Of a stretch of DNA of 19,299 bases, positions 1 to 7,948 are shown piece by piece. The notes beneath the pieces were generated by a model. The model was not told where the DNA came from. It searched no databases and worked only from the letters and a program-made list of their open reading frames with translations. Numbering within the stretch: the first letter of the stretch is position 1; each line of letters starts with the position of its first letter. The position numbers and the translations under genes are program-made. The stretch covers positions 1 through 19,299 of the forward strand of contig SYDV01000469.1 of assembly GCA_005801395.1 (NCBI GenBank), written 5' to 3'. This DNA comes from Planctomycetia bacterium. Its GTDB lineage: Bacteria; Planctomycetota; UBA11346.

Positions 1-1
1 A

Positions 2-565
2 TCTGCTGTCGTCGTTTCTGGCGGCGATACCAATCATGACTGGTGGCGAGAAGGCAAAACCGCTCCGTGGTCCTTCGGAGTTCTGGACGCCGATGGCGAT
101 GGTAAGGTGTCGGCACACGAAATGGCAGATGCGCAAAAACAACTGTCGGTTGCGATCAAAGAAACTAAATCCAGCCTTGTCGCTGCCGTCGATCTGGATC
201 ACAGCGGTAAACTCTCGCGCTATGAATCCGCCGAAGGCATGCAACGCTGGGTCAGCCTGCGTGAACGTACTCGTGAAATGGTGATTGCCGCCAGCGATAA
301 AAACGGCGATGGAACTTTAACCGAAGACGAATCACTGGGACTAGAACAACGTATTGGCAAGGTTTTCGTGAGTTACGGTGTCGCTGGTGTTGATAGCAAT
401 AAAGACAAAAATTTCAGTCGCCCTGAAGTACAGGCTGCCATCAAAGCGATCCGCGATGGCAATGGTAAACTGTTTACGTTGTGCGACTTGACAAATGATG
501 GACAGTTATCAACCAAGGAAGTCGCTCTGGCCTTTGATTTGCTCTCTGCTGCCGCAGGACTCTAA
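2..565 (+). CDS. EF-hand calcium-binding protein, 5' end outside the window
   Basis: The reading frame is open from the first bases of the window to TAA at 563-565, so the gene starts upstream of it. Five 12-residue EF-hand loops are visible: DADGDGKVSAHE (86-121), DLDHSGKLSRYE (191-226), DKNGDGTLTEDE (296-331), DSNKDKNFSRPE (392-427) and DLTNDGQLSTKE (485-520). Each has Asp at position 1 and Glu at position 12, the usual calcium ligands. Loop 4 has Lys where position 6 is normally Gly, so it may bind poorly. Loop spacing is about 35, 35, 32 and 31 codons, close to paired EF-hands. Such proteins in planctomycetes are usually exported, but the N-terminus is missing, so location cannot be judged. 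An internal ATG at 107 is in frame but lies after the first loop and is unlikely to be the true start. Ligand and partner are unknown. Confidence 0.88.
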   Translation, partial: SAVVVSGGDTNHDWWREGKTAPWSFGVLDADGDGKVSAHEMADAQKQLSVAIKETKSSLVAAVDLDHSGKLSRYESAEGMQRWVSLRERTREMVIAASDKNGDGTLTEDESLGLEQRIGKVFVSYGVAGVDSNKDKNFSRPEVQAAIKAIRDGNGKLFTLCDLTNDGQLSTKEVALAFDLLSAAAGL

Positions 566-611
566 GCTATTATTTTACTTTATTAGAATTTATTAGAATT
601 TAGCTGACCTT

Positions 612-661
612 GGTGAGTGGATGTGCGGATTAAAATTACGCATCCACTCACCATTTTTTTT
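612..661 (+). terminator. Strong intrinsic terminator of the EF-hand gene
   Basis: A perfect 12-bp stem (GGTGAGTGGATG at 612-623 pairing with CATCCACTCACC at 641-652) with a 17-nt loop is followed by an A and a run of eight T (654-661). It starts 47 nt after the EF-hand stop codon. There is no matching A-run upstream, so it works only for the plus strand. Confidence 0.88.
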
Positions 662-694
662 ACCCATATAGACCAGCATTTTCACTCTTTCTCT

Positions 695-724
695 CGTAAA
701 TCTCTCTCCATGAGCAGATTTACG
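695..724. other. 9-bp stem-loop at the 3' end of the coiled-coil gene
   Basis: CGTAAATCT (695-703) and AGATTTACG (716-724) form a perfect 9-bp stem with a 12-nt loop. It lies about 20 nt after the stop codon of the minus-strand gene at 744. No T-run follows on either strand, so it is not a standard intrinsic terminator. It could protect the 3' end of the mRNA or be a weak terminator. Confidence 0.45.
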
Positions 725-743
725 TCAACCACCACGAATGAGT

Positions 744-1448
744 TTACGGCTTGGGCGCATATAGTTCTTCAAGTTTTCCCAGCGCGAGCCGCCCTTCTTT
801 GATTTCTGCTTCCAAGGTGGTTCGTTCCGCAATCAATTTAATACATTCGTCAACCAACCCCCGAACAGCCGTATTGCTAAGACCTGTGCGCGGTAAATCG
901 ACCTGCCTTTCAACCAGGAAAAGATGCTCTGGTCGTTCAGCAGAATAATATTGCCCTTCTGCTTGTGCGCGTGCCTCAAACTGTTTACGAAACGTCACAA
1001 CTTTACGCTGCGTGCGTTCCAATTTAGATTGGATATTTTTTAACTCTATTGACTTCCGAGCAATCCAAGCCGCTTGTTGTTCGATTAAAATCTTATTCGG
1101 GTCGACCGCTGCCGGAGCTGGTTTCTCTCCGGTCTTTTCGCCTTCGCCCTCACCTTTCGCAACCTCTTTCTCAGGATTCGCAGCCGTTTTTTCGGCTGGT
1201 TTTACAGCTGGTTTCGCTGCTGGTTTTGCAACAACAGCTGGCGCTGGTTCGCGCCTAAGGATATCTTCTTCCTTAACTGAAACGGCACCTTTAATCGGCC
1301 CAACAAAGGACAAGACTTGCGTCCTCTTGTCGTAAACTCCCACTAGCACGCGACCATCAGCGAGGGTGAATTGTTCCACTTCGACACCAATCACATCATT
1401 TCGCACGACGAGAACGACCAACAATAATACAAACATCCGATACGACAT
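744..1448 (-). CDS. Secreted or anchored coiled-coil protein of unknown function
   Basis: The protein has 234 residues. The ATG at 1446-1448 was chosen because GGGGAGG lies a few bases upstream and because it opens a typical export signal (MSYRMFVLLLVVLVV). An in-frame TTG at 1551-1553 would add 35 residues before this signal and is unlikely. After the signal comes a short beta-rich stretch (about residues 24-60, TLADGRVLVGVYD), somewhat like the small SH3-like modules that planctomycete exported proteins carry near the N-terminus. A Pro/Ala/Lys- and Glu/Lys-rich linker with KPA-type repeats follows (about 65-115). The C-terminal half is charged and helical and probably a coiled coil, ending in a Leu/Glu-rich helix. 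I do not recognise a named family. It is the last of three minus-strand genes for exported proteins in the first 3.6 kb, each with its own spacing, so an operon is not evident. Confidence 0.75.
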   Translation of the reverse strand: MSYRMFVLLLVVLVVRNDVIGVEVEQFTLADGRVLVGVYDKRTQVLSFVGPIKGAVSVKEEDILRREPAPAVVAKPAAKPAVKPAEKTAANPEKEVAKGEGEGEKTGEKPAPAAVDPNKILIEQQAAWIARKSIELKNIQSKLERTQRKVVTFRKQFEARAQAEGQYYSAERPEHLFLVERQVDLPRTGLSNTAVRGLVDECIKLIAERTTLEAEIKEGRLALGKLEELYAPKP

Positions 1449-1650
1449 ATTGCCTCCCCAGCAGGCGGGCGATGCTGCAGAAAACGACATTTGATGCAAC
1501 TGCGAAGTAAGATGAGCACGAAAGTCGTCAACGCATGGTGCAGAGCACCTCAAAGAGACCTTTAAGCGCGGTTATTTCGTCCGCACTCTTGGCAGGGATA
1601 AGCCACTTTATCAACACCCAGGAAAGTAGATTACGTGATAAATAATTAAT

Positions 1651-1679
1651 ATGAGCCACTGATTCGCGCTCATGCTCAT
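1651..1679 (-). terminator. Weak terminator-like hairpin after the DUF4350-like gene
   Basis: ATGAGC (1651-1656) pairs with GCTCAT (1668-1673), and a second GCTCAT copy follows at 1674-1679. It lies just after the stop codon at 1689 in the minus direction and is followed there by ATTAATTATTTATC. The stem is only 6 bp and the downstream tract is A/T-mixed, so termination strength is doubtful. Confidence 0.3.
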
Positions 1680-1688
1680 TCAATTATT

Positions 1689-2504
1689 TTAGCGTTTCCC
1701 AGCGGCCCACAGACAGATCTGTGTGCAAATTTCCACATTGTCGTGCTCGGTGATTGCCACTTTACCAATACCTTTCCCACTCAGCGCACTGGTAATGACC
1801 CATCCAGAATCAGTCACTAATACGACATGACCTTTGCCAGGCGTCGACATCGACATCAAGACACCAGGTTCATCACGCGGACCACCGAGCGCTTTCTGCG
1901 CGAGATCATTAACGACAATCGGTTGTGGATTGGCTTTATGTTCAGTTTGCAAAACGATTTGATTACCGGTGTAATAAGCCCATTTCTTGCCGCCAATAAT
2001 TGGCGCAGATTCTGGAATGATCAGTTGCTTCGCATCTGTATATTTATCGACAAACTGCATGCCAAATTTCTCTAGCAGGACATTCATATCCTTGGTTTCA
2101 TAATTATGTTTTTCCTGATTACCCATAACAATGAATCCGCCTCCACCTTCGACGTAGTTTACTAGATTAATCACATCCTCAGCTGAACAATGTGGCGGAG
2201 CAGGATTGTCCCCAAACGCTTTATCGCTGGGATTCGCAATGAGTACCACCGCAACTCCCTGCAAAGTTTGTGCGTTCAACGATTCAGCATTTACCCGCAC
2301 CACGAATTTATCTTCTAGTAATTTCAAGATGTCTTTGAACGTACCATCCGCCGTATAACGATTCTCACCCTGAGCATTGAAATAGCGGCTGTACAGTAAA
2401 ATCGGCTTTTCGTCTGCCGCGTGCACTACTACATTGAGCGGCACTAACAGCAGTGCTGCCATTAAAATATTTAGGGAATATGTTGATACTTTTTTACTGT
2501 TCAT
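1689..2504 (-). CDS. Exported DUF4350 / glutamine-amidotransferase-like domain protein
   Basis: The protein has 271 residues from the ATG at 2502-2504. This start opens a classic signal peptide (MNSKKVSTYSLNILMAALLL, with VVHAADEK at a likely cleavage site after AxA-type residues). An ATG seven codons upstream lacks any ribosome-binding site. The mature part begins with a beta strand (ILLYSRYFNAQ), then VAVVLIANPSD and a segment with VNYVEGGGGFIVMGNQE. That is the arrangement of the class-I-glutamine-amidotransferase-like DUF4350 fold, in which the protein asks whether a value falls in a conserved Rossmann-like pocket and no catalytic Cys is retained. No enzyme activity can be inferred. Proteins of this type often sit near exported or gliding-type complexes, but nothing here links it to a partner. 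The family call rests on pattern recognition only. Confidence 0.72.
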   Translation of the reverse strand: MNSKKVSTYSLNILMAALLLVPLNVVVHAADEKPILLYSRYFNAQGENRYTADGTFKDILKLLEDKFVVRVNAESLNAQTLQGVAVVLIANPSDKAFGDNPAPPHCSAEDVINLVNYVEGGGGFIVMGNQEKHNYETKDMNVLLEKFGMQFVDKYTDAKQLIIPESAPIIGGKKWAYYTGNQIVLQTEHKANPQPIVVNDLAQKALGGPRDEPGVLMSMSTPGKGHVVLVTDSGWVITSALSGKGIGKVAITEHDNVEICTQICLWAAGKR

Positions 2505-2653
2505 GTTGGTGCCTGTGATTTCCATGGGAAGAAAATATACGCTGAGGACTTTGGCACACTGTCGCGCAAAATCGACCGAAGCAACTAGGAAGATTTACTC
2601 AATGCTATTCGGCTAAAGGGATTTCTAAGAAAAAATTCACAGGAGGCAAACCC

Positions 2654-2797
2654 ATGCCTCTCACTGAGCGTGATCACATCCTGCTTAAAAGCCTTGGTCT
2701 ATTAACGGCGAAAGAGGTTGGGGTTTGGTGTACTCATGTTCGGGATTGTCCTTTACCTGGAGTCCAACAAAAACGAGGCAAGATCATTCATTATTAA
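2654..2797 (+). CDS. Possible 47-residue protein with excisionase-like N-terminal pattern
   Basis: A short frame of 47 codons runs from ATG 2654-2656 to TAA 2795-2797. It is preceded by a perfect AGGAGG (2641-2646) seven bases before the start. The segment LLTAKEVGVWC resembles the first helix of the winged-helix domain in excisionase/MerR-like small regulators, and PLPGVQQKRGKIIHY resembles their wing. However, the recognition helix between them is shortened, so DNA binding is uncertain. It lies between two minus-strand genes and reads against them. It may be a real small gene, the remnant of a larger one, or chance. The strong ribosome-binding site is the main reason to list it. Confidence 0.42.
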   Translation: MPLTERDHILLKSLGLLTAKEVGVWCTHVRDCPLPGVQQKRGKIIHY

Positions 2798-2846
2798 TGA
2801 GTCATAAAACCCTATAGTACCGCCCGAACGAATGCGTATCCGGCTA

Positions 2847-3632
2847 TTATTTACTGTCCTTGGCGGCATCACCAGGGTCATCGGTTCCTACGGGTTGATT
2901 CTCTTTTATCAGATCGATTTTATGCCTTATTAATCGTGTAAAAATGAGTTGCACTTGCGTCCCAACGAGCGGTGTGTTTTCACTATTAACTTCTAATCCT
3001 TGATCTTCTCCCTGATATGGGATGCCAAGATGTCCTCTAAATTGAACCACAGAGGCACCAACTGGCGTCACGCCAATAACCGCACCGGTGGAATCCGCTG
3101 CGTAAAATTCTTTCCCTTCTTGTTGATAAAAAGCTGAACCAGCGAATGTCCAGTGATCAGGGATTTTTCCGCTGGCTTGTTCTCTATTTTTAATAAAGGC
3201 GCTCAGTGGCTGACGCGTCAACACATCGTCCACGGTATATTCAATCTCAATGGTAATTTGCGATGGGGTGTGTGCGCTGGCACGTTGCGGCCACTCTAAA
3301 TCAAATTCATAAGCAAATGGTTCGAGACCAATCACTAACAACGCTAAGTGTAGTTGCGATGATTTGCACTTGGTAGAAAAAATTGATTCATGTTCAAACG
3401 TCTGTGCACGACACACTAAATATTCTAAAATGCCACGACGCAAACATACCACCGCATCCATGCGCACCTGATGATTTTTTGCATCGACCGACAAACCTTC
3501 AGCCAGCACGGCCACGGAAGTATTCGACGGCGCTTCCTCTGCTGCCATGGCTTCACCGTACGGCATCGTTAACACAGCCCAACAAGCCAAGGGCATGACC
3601 AACGCACTCACTGATAACAGCCGTCCAAGCAT
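2847..3632 (-). CDS. Secreted YdjY-domain protein
   Basis: The protein has 261 residues. The ATG at 3630-3632 is preceded by GGAGAG about eight bases upstream and opens a signal peptide (MLGRLLSVSALVMPLACWAV, then GEAMAAEEAP with a likely AMA cleavage site). The middle part carries the YdjY pattern: VRMDAVVCLRRGILEYLVCRAQ, then FEHESIF, and SSQLHLALLVIGLEP. These strands and this helix are characteristic of the domain, which is common in planctomycete exported proteins and of unknown biochemical role. A later WTFAGSAFYQQEGKEFYAAD segment also fits planctomycete members. The C-terminus is charged and probably disordered. It has no obvious operon partner; the next gene on the same strand starts about 340 bp downstream. 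Confidence 0.83.
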   Translation of the reverse strand: MLGRLLSVSALVMPLACWAVLTMPYGEAMAAEEAPSNTSVAVLAEGLSVDAKNHQVRMDAVVCLRRGILEYLVCRAQTFEHESIFSTKCKSSQLHLALLVIGLEPFAYEFDLEWPQRASAHTPSQITIEIEYTVDDVLTRQPLSAFIKNREQASGKIPDHWTFAGSAFYQQEGKEFYAADSTGAVIGVTPVGASVVQFRGHLGIPYQGEDQGLEVNSENTPLVGTQVQLIFTRLIRHKIDLIKENQPVGTDDPGDAAKDSK

Positions 3633-4039
3633 AACTATACTCTCCGCAAAAAATAACTGAGCTGTATCGATGCCATTTTGGCGTCTCTCATTTCACTATC
3701 CTGCCTTGTCTTTAAGATGCCATGGCACTCAACTGTAGACATTTACTGATGCACTTTGGCCTCCCTGAATCAAAATTTTACGACCGCAAAGTCATGACAT
3801 GCAAGACAACTTCCTACCTTTTTGGGACGAGTTACCAACTAAACTGCCTCGGACGGACGGTTAAAGCGAACCAAAGAGGAGTACCATATAGGTCGTTTTT
3901 CACACAAACACGGCCAGAGATTCCCCTGTGACGATCGATCGTTAAAACCATGAAGCACGGTATTGCGCAGAGCTCTGCCCCAATAAATTCACGTCAATAG
4001 GTACCACTTTTTGCGATACCTCAATTTTAGGATGCCACT
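3633..4039. other. 407-bp intergenic region with regulatory palindromes
   Basis: This stretch separates the divergent YdjY-domain gene and the XylR-type regulator and must hold both promoters. I could not fix a convincing -35/-10 pair. The notable content is two perfect 12-bp palindromes at 3931-3942 and 3967-3978, listed separately. A 69-codon frame at 3722-3931 has no ribosome-binding site or family resemblance and I take it as chance. Confidence 0.5.
3931..3978. promoter_or_regulatory. Two 12-bp palindromes, candidate operator pair
   Basis: ACGATCGATCGT (3931-3942) and GCAGAGCTCTGC (3967-3978) are both perfect palindromes. Their centres are 36 bp apart, and they lie 60 to 110 bp before the start codon of the XylR-type regulator. 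They have different sequences, so they are not two copies of one site. Position suggests a role in control of that gene, but AraC-type domains usually bind asymmetric or directly repeated sites. The assignment is therefore tentative. Confidence 0.35.
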
Positions 4040-5206
4040 ATGGGTCGTAAACGACGTGTCGCGATAATGATTGGTCTGGAATGGCCAGTTGGTCATCATT
4101 ATCAGGTGTTTGCCGGCATCCAACGCTATGCGCAGACCTGCGGTCAATGGGAATGTTTAATTAACCCCTATGTCGATCTGTTATTCAGCAAAGCGAACCG
4201 GCCAATCGACCTTGATGGCATCGTCGCCAGAGCCACCGCTAATTTAGTGACCGCCACAAAGAAAGCCGGTATTCCGGTCGTTAATGTATGGCATAATTCT
4301 CCTACCATAGGCGACGTACCTAGCGTTTGCCACGATGCAAAAGCATCTGGCCGTATGGCCGCCCGACATTTAATTGAACGTGGGTTCCGTAATTTTGGTT
4401 TTATTGGCTATGACAACAATACCGCATCTCAATTACAATTAGATGGATTTAATGAGGTGATTGGCACCATAGGATTCACTGCTACTACTTGCCACGTTAA
4501 TCAACTCTACGACCAAAGCGCTGAAAGCTGGCAGCTATCACAAAAACAAATTGGCACCTGGATAAAAACCTGGCAAACACCGATCGCAATCTTTGTCACC
4601 TCAGATTTGTTATGTCGCTATCTCGCTGAAGCCTGCCGAGAACGCGGGCTCGCCATTCCCCATCAAGTAGCCTTAATTGGGGCTAGTAATGAATTAATCA
4701 TCACAAATTCAATCCTACCAACGCTGACCAGCATAGACTACGGTTTCGAGCGCATTGGCTACCGCGCAGCCGAATTACTTGATGAAATTATGAATGGGGC
4801 TCGGCCACCAAATGAACTCCAACGCTTAGAGCCGACGGCATTGGTCATTAGACAATCCACTGACGCATTTGTCGTTGATGATCCCTTAGTCGCCGAGGCC
4901 CTGCGTTACATCACGGAAAATTTGCACGTTGGTATTAATGTCGATAAAGTTGCCACCCATGTTGCCACCACTCGACGCACTCTGTCACGGCGCTTCCACA
5001 GCAGCCTGGGACAAACCATTCACGATGCAATAACCCAATTACGTTTAGAACGAGTAAAACGTGCCCTGATCGATTCTAAAGATCCCCTGAAGAGCGTCGC
5101 CGTCGCCAGTGGATTCCGCGATGCCATTCATCTGTGTAAAGTATTTCAACGAATTGAAGGTATTTCGCCAAGCGAATATCGTTCAGCTCGAACCGTTCAG
5201 CATTGA
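4040..5206 (+). CDS. XylR-type transcription regulator: sugar-sensing domain plus AraC-family DNA-binding domain
   Basis: The protein has 388 residues. The ATG at 4040 is preceded by AGGA about eight bases upstream. Residues 5 to about 270 form a periplasmic-binding-protein/LacI-type sensor: VAIMIGLEWPVGHH, DGIVAR, VPVVNVWH-like strands, ASGRMAARHLIERGF, FGFIGYDN, VALIGASNE and a LPTLTSIDYGFERIGYRAAE segment. Residues about 285-388 form an AraC-type double helix-turn-helix: NVDKVATHVATTRRTLSRRFHSS, then LKSVAVASGFRDAIHLCKVFQR and GISPSEYR. There is no N-terminal LacI headpiece; the DNA-binding part is C-terminal, as in E. coli XylR. The expected role is activation of a sugar-use gene when the sugar binds. 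No sugar operon lies directly beside it. The minus-strand peptidase gene converges on it with a 4-bp gap, and the sugar importer is about 8 kb away. The ligand is unknown. Confidence 0.92.
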   Translation: MGRKRRVAIMIGLEWPVGHHYQVFAGIQRYAQTCGQWECLINPYVDLLFSKANRPIDLDGIVARATANLVTATKKAGIPVVNVWHNSPTIGDVPSVCHDAKASGRMAARHLIERGFRNFGFIGYDNNTASQLQLDGFNEVIGTIGFTATTCHVNQLYDQSAESWQLSQKQIGTWIKTWQTPIAIFVTSDLLCRYLAEACRERGLAIPHQVALIGASNELIITNSILPTLTSIDYGFERIGYRAAELLDEIMNGARPPNELQRLEPTALVIRQSTDAFVVDDPLVAEALRYITENLHVGINVDKVATHVATTRRTLSRRFHSSLGQTIHDAITQLRLERVKRALIDSKDPLKSVAVASGFRDAIHLCKVFQRIEGISPSEYRSARTVQH

Positions 5207-5210
5207 TGAA

Positions 5211-7557
5211 TTATTTATTGGTGGAAACCGGCATTAAATGTTCATCTAAATAACGAGTCATGAGATTGTAAAAATGTGGCACCGTGTTGTCGCCTTCGGA
5301 TATGGCGTGTGAACGTGCGGGATAGGGCATGACGGTAAAATGTTTATGCTGAGCGATAAGCAAATTCATCAGTTGTTCGGTGCCCTGATAATGGCCGTTA
5401 TCGTCTCCCGTTCCATGCACGAGCAATAAATTACCGCGTAATTGTGCCGCGTAAGTAATTGGTGACCCGAGGCGATAGCCCTCAGCATTATCATCGGGCA
5501 AACCCATGTAACGCTCTTGATAAATGGTATCGTACAACAATTGATTCGCATTGGGGGCAACCGCGATTGCCGTACTAAATAGATCAGGGAAACGGAAAAT
5601 CGCGTGCAGGGTGTTGCTGCCACCACCGCTCCAGCCCCACACACCAATACGTTTGGGATCAATAAATTCCCACTGCTTTATTAAAGCGCGAATGGCAGCC
5701 GCAATGTCTTCTGGTGCAATTACGCCAATTTGTCGGTAAATTGATTTTCTCCACGCACGTCCTCGCGGAACATTGGTGCCACGAGGATCAACACTGATCA
5801 CGATGTAACCACGTTGTGCTAGCATCCAGTGCCACAGCCCAGAAGAACCACCCCAACTATCGCGCACACTCTGGCCGGCTGGTTCTCCATACACGTAGAA
5901 TAAAACTGGATAGGTACGCTTTGGATCAAAATTAGGCGGACAAATGCGCCAACCATCAAGGGTAACCTCATCATGAATTGCAATTTTAAAGAATGACGAT
6001 TGAGGCTTCGCTAACGTTCCAATTTTTTCCTGTAACATCACCTGATCAGGAAAAACATGTGCAACGCCATGATCTGACAATGTAATCAGCGAAACCACCG
6101 GCGGAGTCGAGAACGTCGAATACGTATGAATAGCCCACCGTGCATCAGGCGACATGCCGTACGTATGCCAGCCTGGTTGAGAAATAGGTGATAAACGTTG
6201 CGCGGGACCGCCATCAACATGCACACGGTACAGGTAACGCTGCGTCGGATTATCTGGTGATGCCGAAAAATACACCCAATTATTGACGCTATCAAAGGCT
6301 TCAATCGCCAGCACGTCGTAATTACCAGGCGTCAGTAGTTTAGCTGATGAACCATCACGATTGACGAGATACAGATGATCCCAGCCATCGCGTTCACTCA
6401 TCCAGAGAAATGCTTGGCCATTACGAATTAACGTCACGTTATTATTAGATTCAACCCAGGCGGCATCCTGTTCGGTCATCAGTAATTGTACGGTACCTTG
6501 ACGCGCATCGGCTAAAAATACTCGATTCTTATTCTGCAATCGATTTAATTGATGCAAAAAAACGGCCGCGCTATCCGGCATCCAATGCAAAGCTGACACA
6601 TAATGCTGACGCGGATCCCCAGGAAGCGCTAACCATCGTACCTCACCGCCACGAACACTCACGATACCGATGCGCACCGCAGAGTTCGTCTGCCCAACTT
6701 TTGGATAAGGAAACGACGTAATGCGCGGATAGAGCTCTGCGGCATTATCAATGAGATGAAATAATGGTACGCCAGCCGTATCGAACTGCCAAAAAGCAAT
6801 CGACTGTCCGTCAGGACTCCAACGAAAACCATCACGAATGCCCAATTCTTCTTCATTAACCCAATCACCTGTACCATTAAAACAGGAAACACTGCCATCA
6901 CTCGTCAATGCGGTAATGTGATTATCACTTACCTGATGCACATAAATATTTTGTCCCTGGACATAAGCGACGGCGGCTCCAGCGGGAGAAAATTTGGCAA
7001 ACATGAGCGTCGCTGGAGCCGCATCCAACATTAGTCAGCATCTTGGTCTGCAGATCAAATACCCAATAATCACCTCGTGTTTTCTGACGCCACACTTTCT
7101 GACTATTGGTGTAAATCAGCACCTTCGTCTCATCGGCTGAAAACTGTAGTCCTTCTATTTTAATTGATGATCGACTGCCCGACAAAACTAATGCCTGAGC
7201 TTCTAATGTCTGAGCATCTAGCACGATGTCGTGTTTACCCGTGAGTAAATCCACACGAACTACATCATAACTATGACTATCATTTTTCGCTTTACCTGAT
7301 TTCGTTTCACCGGTTTCACTAAGAGAAGGGACCACTTTTTTCGCCGGCATCAACGTATAATAGGATGCCGATAATTTGCTCCAGACGCGCAACGGAGGCG
7401 CCTTTTTTTTAAAATCTAACGATGAGAATATCTTCTCGTTACTCAGCATAAAACCTGAATCGCTATCTTTCTCTGCCGTGTAAACGCAGCCAACCGTCAC
7501 CATCAAGCACATGCTTATCCGAATTAGCCATTGGCTTCCCCGTTGGTTTACATTCAT
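5211..7557 (-). pseudogene. Dipeptidyl peptidase IV family serine protease (S9B) gene split by a frameshift
   Basis: Two frames together give one DPP-IV-like protein of about 781 residues. The first runs from ATG 7555-7557 with a signal peptide (MNVNQRGSQWLIRISMCLMV). It reads the propeller through KVWRQKTRGDYWVFD and loses homology near 7030-7040. The second frame continues exactly there (LDAAPATLMFAKFSP) to TAA at 5211. In the second frame (counted from ATG 7029-7031) lie the Glu-Glu motif WVNEEELG (59-64) that in DPP-IV holds the substrate N-terminus, and the nucleophile motif GWSGGG (Ser468). HGTGDDN (Asp near 543) and SHAISEG (His575) complete the triad. The enzyme would cleave dipeptides from N-termini outside the cytoplasm. 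Everything else is intact, so this is a recent mutation or a sequencing error. The first frame, read on without the shift, stops at 6925. The ATG at 7029 has no ribosome-binding site, so two separate working proteins are unlikely. No Shine-Dalgarno site is evident at 7557 either. Confidence 0.85.
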
Positions 7558-7948
7558 TAATTTATCGACAACGCGACAACTAGCTCGGACAATCTCCTGC
7601 TTTTTTAGGACGTGAATAGGTCCTATCCGTCTTGAAATTACCTAATTTTGTCCATACAGAATCATCCGAATATAGCATAAAATCAATGCGTTATACTCAT
7701 ATTCAGTCAATTCTACCATCTCGAAAAATACCAGACCGACTTCAACGCACTCAGTCTAGAATCAAAATAAGTAATAAATTCCCATTTCCTGAATCGACAC
7801 ATGAATACGCGTAAGGGAAACACGAAAATAAATAATGAAACCGCATTGTTGCATCAGCAAAAAAAATGCCCGCGAAGTAATAATTCATAATCACATAAGA
7901 CTTCGAACATCAGACAACGGACATCCCTGCCCATTCCAGATCACTCGT
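7558..7948. other. 391-bp AT-rich intergenic region
   Basis: It separates two minus-strand genes and should contain the end of the metallopeptidase transcript and the promoter of the peptidase gene. I see an odd-centred palindrome ATAGG-T-CCTAT (7616-7626) inside a wider imperfect GACG...CGTC hairpin. There is also a weak minus-strand hairpin near 7871-7905 followed by a T-run (A-run at 7860-7867 on the plus strand). A 60-codon plus frame at 7632-7814 has no support. No RNA gene is recognisable. Confidence 0.4.

Noticed and set aside
580..601. Tandem copy of TTATTAGAAT after the EF-hand gene
   Set aside because: Only two short AT-rich units; not enough to call a repeat element.
3722..3931. 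69-codon plus-strand frame in the regulator leader
   Set aside because: It has no ribosome-binding site and no domain-like pattern, and it overlaps the first palindrome; probably chance.
6925..7557. The upstream piece of the peptidase read as an independent 210-residue protein overlapping the downstream one
   Set aside because: Its last ~30 residues are only the out-of-frame reading of the conserved propeller sequence, so it is half of a frameshifted gene.
7632..7814. 60-codon plus-strand frame between two minus-strand genes
   Set aside because: AT-rich, without start signal or recognisable composition.
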